19,681 bases of DNA from JACJXF01 sp964349045 (GTDB lineage Bacteria; Bacteroidota; Bacteroidia; Bacteroidales; GCA-2748055). The stretch is taken from positions 1-19,681 of the forward strand of contig CAYGFI010000090.1 of the NCBI GenBank assembly GCA_964349045.1, written 5' to 3'. Numbering within the stretch: the first letter of the stretch is position 1; each line of letters opens with the position of its first letter. The notes beneath the pieces are model-generated. The model did not search any database and was not told the DNA's origin. It worked only from the letters and a program-made list of their open reading frames with translations. Made by a program: the position numbers and the translations under genes. Shown one piece after another: positions 16,501 to 19,681 of this stretch.

Positions 16501-17393
16501 TCCTTGTGCAGCAGGATGGTTTTAGCGCCGGAGTCGACGATCAGGTCAATATGTTCGTTTTCCAGAACCGTTTCACGATCTATAATTACTTCATTTCTTT
16601 CGATTGAGACCACTTCACCGGTATCTTCATCCACAAAATCCTCGGTCCATGTTTTGAGTACCCTAGCTGCAAGGCGGTGACCCACAAGCTTTTTCAAAGC
16701 AGTTTTAGAAACTTTGATTTCATCAGCAAGATCAAAAATTTCAAGTATATCCTTATCACTTTCGTAGCCAATTGCACGAAGTAACGTAGTCACGGGTAAT
16801 TTTTTCTTACGGTCGATATAGGCATACATGACATTATTAATGTCCGTAGCAAATTCGATCCAGGATCCTTTAAAAGGAATAATTCTCGCAGAATAAAGTT
16901 TAGTCCCGTTTGCATGGAGACTTTGTCCGAAGAATACACCGGGGGAACGGTGTAGCTGTGAAACGACCACCCTTTCGGCTCCGTTAACGACAAACACGCC
17001 CCTGGCAGTCATGTATGGAACAGTTCCAAGGTAAACATCCTGAATTACTGTATCAAAATCTTCATGTTCAGGATCTGTACAATACAATTTTAATTTAGCC
17101 TTGAGAGGTACGCTGTAAGTTAATCCGCGTTCGATACATTCGTCGATAGAATACCTCGGGGGATCAACGTAGTAGTCAAGGAATTCAAGAACGAAATTAT
17201 TCCGGGTATCAGAAATAGGGAAGTTTTCCTGGAAAACCTGGAAAAGGCCTTCTCGTTTTCTGTTTTCAGGGGTGGTTTCGAGTTGAAAGAAATCCCTGAA
17301 TGATTTTAATTGCACTTCCAGAAAATCAGGATAATCGAGCTGATTTTTATTGGAAGAAAAGCTAATCCTCTGATTTGTTTTATCGATTGACAT
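13581..17393 (-). CDS. rpoB: DNA-directed RNA polymerase subunit beta
   Basis: This 1270-residue catalytic subunit pairs with beta' to form the active-site cleft. The fork and rifampicin pocket is FFGTNQLSQFMDQTNPLSEM followed by THKRRLSALGPGGL (467-498). D477, H487 and S492 correspond to E. coli D516, H526 and S531, all of the rifampicin-sensitive type. RAGFEVRDVH and PIETPEGPNIGLI follow. The active-site lysines are K1049 and K1057 in VGDKMAGRHGNKG. A charged, helical, lineage-type insertion at about residues 900-1022 precedes this motif, near the site of an insertion in E. coli beta. The C terminus ends with RGLGLSVNLI. It starts 116 bp after rplL, with a strong stem in the gap, and is followed after 69 bp by rpoC. 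The ATG at 17393 is the family start. Confidence 0.99.
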   Translation of the reverse strand: MSIDKTNQRISFSSNKNQLDYPDFLEVQLKSFRDFFQLETTPENRKREGLFQVFQENFPISDTRNNFVLEFLDYYVDPPRYSIDECIERGLTYSVPLKAKLKLYCTDPEHEDFDTVIQDVYLGTVPYMTARGVFVVNGAERVVVSQLHRSPGVFFGQSLHANGTKLYSARIIPFKGSWIEFATDINNVMYAYIDRKKKLPVTTLLRAIGYESDKDILEIFDLADEIKVSKTALKKLVGHRLAARVLKTWTEDFVDEDTGEVVSIERNEVIIDRETVLENEHIDLIVDSGAKTILLHKETANMVDFAIIYNTLQKDPCNSEKEAVLHIYRQLRNSEPPDEATARDVIDKLFFSDKRYDLGEVGRYRINKKLNLDIASDTKVLTKQDIIAIIKYLIELINSKSDVDDIDHLSNRRVRTVGEQLMNQFSVGLARMARTIRERMNVRDNEVFTPIDLINSKTLSSVINSFFGTNQLSQFMDQTNPLSEMTHKRRLSALGPGGLSRERAGFEVRDVHYTHYGRLCPIETPEGPNIGLISSLCVFAKINNLGFIETPYRRVETGKIDLTKEGIIYLSAEEEEEQVIAQANAPFDEEGNFTNLKVKTRFNGDFPLSDKDGVALMDVAPNQIASIAASLIPFLEHDDANRALMGSNMMRQAVPLISPEAPIVGTGIENVVVRDSRLQLLSEGDGVVEFVDANEIVIRYSRSEEEKFVSFDDDIKRYKLPKFKKTNQSTCVNLSPIVSKGQKVKNGEILTEGYATENGELALGRNLMVAFMPWKGYNFEDAIVLSERLVREDVFTSIHVDEYLLEVRDTKRGLEELTSDIPNVSEEATKNLDENGLIRIGAEVKPGDILIGKITPKGESDPSPEEKLLRAIFGDKAGDVKDASLKAGPSLFGVVIDKKLFSRSMKDRKSKVTTKPIIDKIDEEFTRNIEELRNKLIDKLFILVNGKTSQGVKDYYGVDIIAKGVKFTQKTLQEIDFNNINPNKWTTDKDKNDIIKNLLHNYLIKYKEVDGNYKRKKYNITIGDELPTGIVRLAKVYVAKKRKITVGDKMAGRHGNKGIVAKIVRDEDMPFLEDGTPVDIVLNPLGVPSRMNLGQIYETVLAWAGLKLDLKFATPIFDGAKISEITDYTTKAGLPRFGKTFLFDGGTGDRFDQPATVGIIYMLKLGHMVDDKMHARSIGPYSLITQQPLGGKAQFGGQRFGEMEVWALEAFGASNILQEILTIKSDDVSGRAKAYEAIVKGEPMPPAGIPESLNVLLHELRGLGLSVNLI

Positions 17394-17435
17394 GTATGAT
17401 TTGAGATTATATTGAACTTAATCTGATAAAATAGC

Positions 17436-17508
17436 AAAAAGGCTTAGAATCCCGCCCGTCTGATTTCGGTCTGAGATTCTAAACCCTGATAGTGTTATAA
17501 GCCTTTGC
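17436..17508 (-). promoter_or_regulatory. Interrupted stem-loop between rplL and rpoB, candidate attenuator
   Basis: In the minus-strand transcript the right arm GATTCTAAGCCTTT (plus 17438-17451) can pair with two blocks upstream. TTAGAATC is at plus 17475-17482, and AAAGGC is at 17501-17506, just after the rplL stop; 18 bases bulge out between them. This gives a 14-bp stem broken by one large bulge. The 23-base apical loop contains TCAGAC twice. The last arm runs into five T (17440-17436), then GC. The position matches the rplL-rpoB attenuator and processing region known in E. coli, but the sequences are unrelated. A partial terminator tuning rpoBC expression relative to the ribosomal proteins is inferred. 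Confidence 0.6.
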
Positions 17509-17509
17509 C

Positions 17510-17887
17510 TTATTTAAGTTCAACTTCTGCTCCTGCTTCTATCAATTGTGCTTTAAGAGATTCTGCTTCGTCTTTTGATACTCCTTCTTTTACAGGTGAA
17601 GGTGCAGCATCAACAACAGCTTTTGCTTCTTTAAGACCGAGGCCTGTTAAATCTTTAACAAGTTTAACGATCTGGAGTTTTGCCGGGCCAGCACTTTTAA
17701 GGATAACATCGAAAGTCGTTTTTTCAACAGCTGCAGCGGCTTCGCCACCACCAGCCGTACTTGCAACAGCAACAGCTGCAGCAGCAGGTTCGATTCCGTA
17801 TTGGTCTTTTAATACTGTCAGTAACTCATTTACTTCTTTAACTGTCAGTTCAACTAACTGACCTGCGAGTGCATTAATATCTGCCAT
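17510..17887 (-). CDS. rplL: 50S ribosomal protein L7/L12
   Basis: The product has 125 residues, the normal length. The N-terminal dimerisation and L10-binding helices (about 1-33, with LVELTVKEVNELLTVLKDQYG) are followed by an Ala/Gly-rich flexible hinge (about 34-54) and the C-terminal factor-binding domain (about 56-125). That domain has EKTTFDVILKSAGPAKLQIVK, LTGLGLKEAK and the final EAGAEVELK. The protein forms the L7/L12 stalk that recruits translation factors to the ribosome. It lies 30 bp after rplJ, whose product anchors it. The stop codon abuts the stem described at 17436-17508. Confidence 0.99.
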   Translation of the reverse strand: MADINALAGQLVELTVKEVNELLTVLKDQYGIEPAAAAVAVASTAGGGEAAAAVEKTTFDVILKSAGPAKLQIVKLVKDLTGLGLKEAKAVVDAAPSPVKEGVSKDEAESLKAQLIEAGAEVELK

Positions 17888-17917
17888 CTTATTTAATTTT
17901 AGAAATGTTATTAAAAA

Positions 17918-18436
17918 TTATTCTTTTTCTGATAATGTTTTTAGAACTCCCGCGAGATTTCGTCCGGGTGAAGAGATTGCAGAAAGCAAACCCTTCATTG
18001 GAGACTGCAGCAGCATCAATACATCACCGATAAGTTCTTCCTTAGATTTTATACCTGAAAGGGCATCGAGTTGTTCATCTCCGATATATATTGATTCTTC
18101 CACCCAGGCAGCCTTAAGTATGGGTTTGTCATTCTTTTTGCGAAACTCTTTAATAAGTTTTGCAGGCAGGCTGTTTGTTTCAGTGAACATTATGGATGTA
18201 GAATCTTTCAATACATCAAAAAGAGGTGTATAATCGATTTCTGATCTTTCGAGCGCTTTTCTAAGGAGATTATTTTTGACAACCAGCAACTGAACCTGTT
18301 TCTCAAAACATTTTCTTCTGAGTTTAGATGTCTCTTCTGCATTCAGATTAGAGATATCTGTCAGATAAAAATGTTTGGTTTTAGCGATCCGTTGCGAGAG
18401 ATCGTCAATTATTACGTCCTTTTCTTCTCTTCTCAT
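17918..18436 (-). CDS. rplJ: 50S ribosomal protein L10
   Basis: The 172-residue L10 binds 23S rRNA through its N-terminal globular part and carries L7/L12 dimers on its C-terminal helix. The N-terminal region shows the KTKHFYLTDISNLNAEETSKLRR segment (about 19-41) and VVKNNLLRKAL (about 52-62), which match the family. The C-terminal region, from about 130 onward (EELIGDVLMLLQSPMKGLLSAI), holds the helix that binds L7/L12 dimers. It is 26 bp downstream of rplA. That gap is too short for the long L10-binding leader that gives autoregulation in E. coli, so any such site would have to lie inside rplA or further upstream. Confidence 0.98.
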   Translation of the reverse strand: MRREEKDVIIDDLSQRIAKTKHFYLTDISNLNAEETSKLRRKCFEKQVQLLVVKNNLLRKALERSEIDYTPLFDVLKDSTSIMFTETNSLPAKLIKEFRKKNDKPILKAAWVEESIYIGDEQLDALSGIKSKEELIGDVLMLLQSPMKGLLSAISSPGRNLAGVLKTLSEKE

Positions 18437-18462
18437 AATATAGAGATCTTTGCGCGTTTAAA

Positions 18463-19158
18463 TTATTCTTCAATAGCCTTAGCATCGATTTTGATACCTG
18501 GGCTCATAGTACTGGACATGTAGATACTTTTAATATAAGTACCTTTTGCAGATGAGGGTTTAAGCTTGACGATGGTTTGAATAAATTCTTTTGCATTGTC
18601 GGCTATTTGTTCGGGGTTAAAAGAGGTTTTGCCAATCGAGGAGTGAATTATTCCGAATTTATCGACTTTAAAGTCAATTTTTCCCATTTTCACTTCTTTT
18701 ACGGCTTTTCCAACTTCCATTGTAACGGTACCACTTTTGGGGTTAGGCATAAGTCCTCTGGGACCCAGCACCCTTCCAAGTTTTCCTATTTTACCCATTA
18801 CAGAAGGCATAGTAATAATAACATCAATGTCGGTCCAACCTTTTTCGATCTTCTCAACAAAGTCATCCAGCCCTACATAATCAGCGCCGGCTTCTTTAGC
18901 TTCCTCTACTTTTTCGGGAGTGCAAAGAACCAGAACCCTGACCTGTTTACCTGTACCATGCGGAAGGGTAACAACGCCACGCACCATCTGATTCGCTTTC
19001 CTGGGGTCAACACCTAAGCGCACATCGATATCCACTGAGGAGTCAAATTTTGCTTTGGTGATTTCCTTAACCAGTGTGGCTGCTTCATTAAGTTTGTAGG
19101 CTCTTTCAACCTCAATTTTCTCTAAAGCTAACTTCCTATTTTTAGTAAGTCTGGTCAT
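18463..19158 (-). CDS. rplA: 50S ribosomal protein L1
   Basis: The 231-residue L1 forms the mobile L1 stalk near the E site and in many bacteria also represses its own operon. The N-terminal segment reads RAYKLNEAATLVKEITKAKF (about 19-38), followed by DIDVRLGVDPRKANQMVRG (about 43-61) and LPHGTGKQVRVLVL. The L1 signature IGKLGRVLGPRGLMPNPKSGTV (about 122-144) is complete. It lies 12 bp after rplK and 26 bp before rplJ. The ATG at 19158 fits the family start, and the length matches the usual 230 or so. Confidence 0.99.
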   Translation of the reverse strand: MTRLTKNRKLALEKIEVERAYKLNEAATLVKEITKAKFDSSVDIDVRLGVDPRKANQMVRGVVTLPHGTGKQVRVLVLCTPEKVEEAKEAGADYVGLDDFVEKIEKGWTDIDVIITMPSVMGKIGKLGRVLGPRGLMPNPKSGTVTMEVGKAVKEVKMGKIDFKVDKFGIIHSSIGKTSFNPEQIADNAKEFIQTIVKLKPSSAKGTYIKSIYMSSTMSPGIKIDAKAIEE

Positions 19159-19170
19159 TTTGAATTTTTG

Positions 19171-19614
19171 TTAAATGTTTGATGGGAAATTTCCGCTAAC
19201 TGATATTCCCATGCTCCTTGCTGTTCCGGCAACCATTTTCATGGCAGATTTGATTGTAAAAGCATTAAGATCGGGCATTTTGCCTTCGGCAATAGTTTTA
19301 ACCTGATCCCATGTCACAGTAGCAACCTTATCACGGTTGGGTTCCTGCGAGCCTTTTTTTATTTTCGACAATTCCAACAATTGCACAGCTACCGGTGGAG
19401 TCTTAACAATAAAATCAAACGACTTATCGGAATAAACCGTTATGATCACAGGCAGCAACTTTCCTGCCTGATCCTGAGTTTTAGCATTGAATTGTTTACA
19501 AAATTCCATGATGTTCACTCCTTTGGAACCCAACGCGGGTCCTACGGGAGGTGAGGGATTTGCGGCCCCACCACGAATCTGCAACTTTATCATGCCGTCT
19601 ACTTCTTTTGCCAT
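19171..19614 (-). CDS. rplK: 50S ribosomal protein L11
   Basis: The 147-residue L11 forms the base of the GTPase-associated centre with L10 and 23S rRNA. The N-terminal domain has KLQIRGGAANPSPPVGPALG and the GVNIMEFCKQFNAKT segment (about 33-47). The C-terminal rRNA-binding domain ends with AFTIKSAMKMVAGTARSMGI. All landmarks are normal. It is the first gene of the operon within the window; the gene usually upstream, nusG, would lie beyond the right edge. The 67 bases from 19615 to the edge hold no gene start or RNA that I can assign. Confidence 0.99.
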   Translation of the reverse strand: MAKEVDGMIKLQIRGGAANPSPPVGPALGSKGVNIMEFCKQFNAKTQDQAGKLLPVIITVYSDKSFDFIVKTPPVAVQLLELSKIKKGSQEPNRDKVATVTWDQVKTIAEGKMPDLNAFTIKSAMKMVAGTARSMGISVSGNFPSNI

Positions 19615-19681
19615 GATCTGATTAAATTTATTTAATTACCGGTTTTTCATCTTTTCGATTCCGCACAGGAAGCATTAATTG

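Noticed and set aside
19615..19681. L1 autoregulatory site or the end of nusG upstream of rplK
   Set aside because: A GATGAAAA segment hints at an L1 site, but only a 3-bp stem can be drawn. The short open frame ending in PVIK does not resemble the NusG C terminus, and too little sequence is present.

Overview
The window is a stretch of core genome from a member of the Bacteroidota, probably Bacteroidales-like. The evidence is the gene order rplKAJL-rpoB-rpoC followed directly by a DUF3467 gene, an S46 dipeptidyl-peptidase, a moderately AT-rich composition, weak or absent Shine-Dalgarno sequences, and a TTTG / TAnnTTTG type promoter ahead of etfB. The genus cannot be read from the sequence. 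Every convincing gene lies on the minus strand, so transcription runs from high to low coordinates. No intergenic gap exceeds about 150 bases, and I see no tRNA, rRNA, CRISPR array, insertion sequence or phage gene.

Region 1 (19614 down to 8822, minus strand) is the ribosomal-protein / RNA polymerase operon: rplK (L11), rplA (L1), rplJ (L10), rplL (L7/L12), rpoB (beta), rpoC (beta') and a small DUF3467 gene. A strong intrinsic terminator at 8822-8850 closes it. A long interrupted stem with a short T-run sits between rplL and rpoB, where other bacteria have an attenuator or processing site. A small hairpin lies between rpoB and rpoC.

Region 2 (8800 down to 5061) is an electron-transfer and fatty-acid oxidation unit: etfB, etfA and a 572-residue acyl-CoA dehydrogenase. 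A recognisable Bacteroidota promoter precedes etfB. The dehydrogenase would reduce the FAD of ETF. The EtfB signature DGDTAQVGP resembles the clostridial (bifurcating-type) ETF group more than the mitochondrial one.

Region 3 (about 4913 down to the left edge) is a run of housekeeping genes: an unrecognised 150-residue protein, a Rossmann/DUF2520 protein, a KdsC-like HAD phosphatase, a UbiA-type (geranylgeranylglyceryl-phosphate-type) prenyltransferase, a Maf nucleotide pyrophosphatase, and an S46 dipeptidyl-peptidase cut off by the window's left edge. The last three are tightly packed and probably co-transcribed.

This is mostly an ordinary core region. I did not find a convincing new multi-gene system such as defence, secondary metabolism or a mobile element. 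The points most worth a second look are the rplL-rpoB RNA structure, DUF3467 as an RNA-polymerase-operon partner of unknown role, the ETF type, and the archaeal-like prenyltransferase in its conserved cluster.
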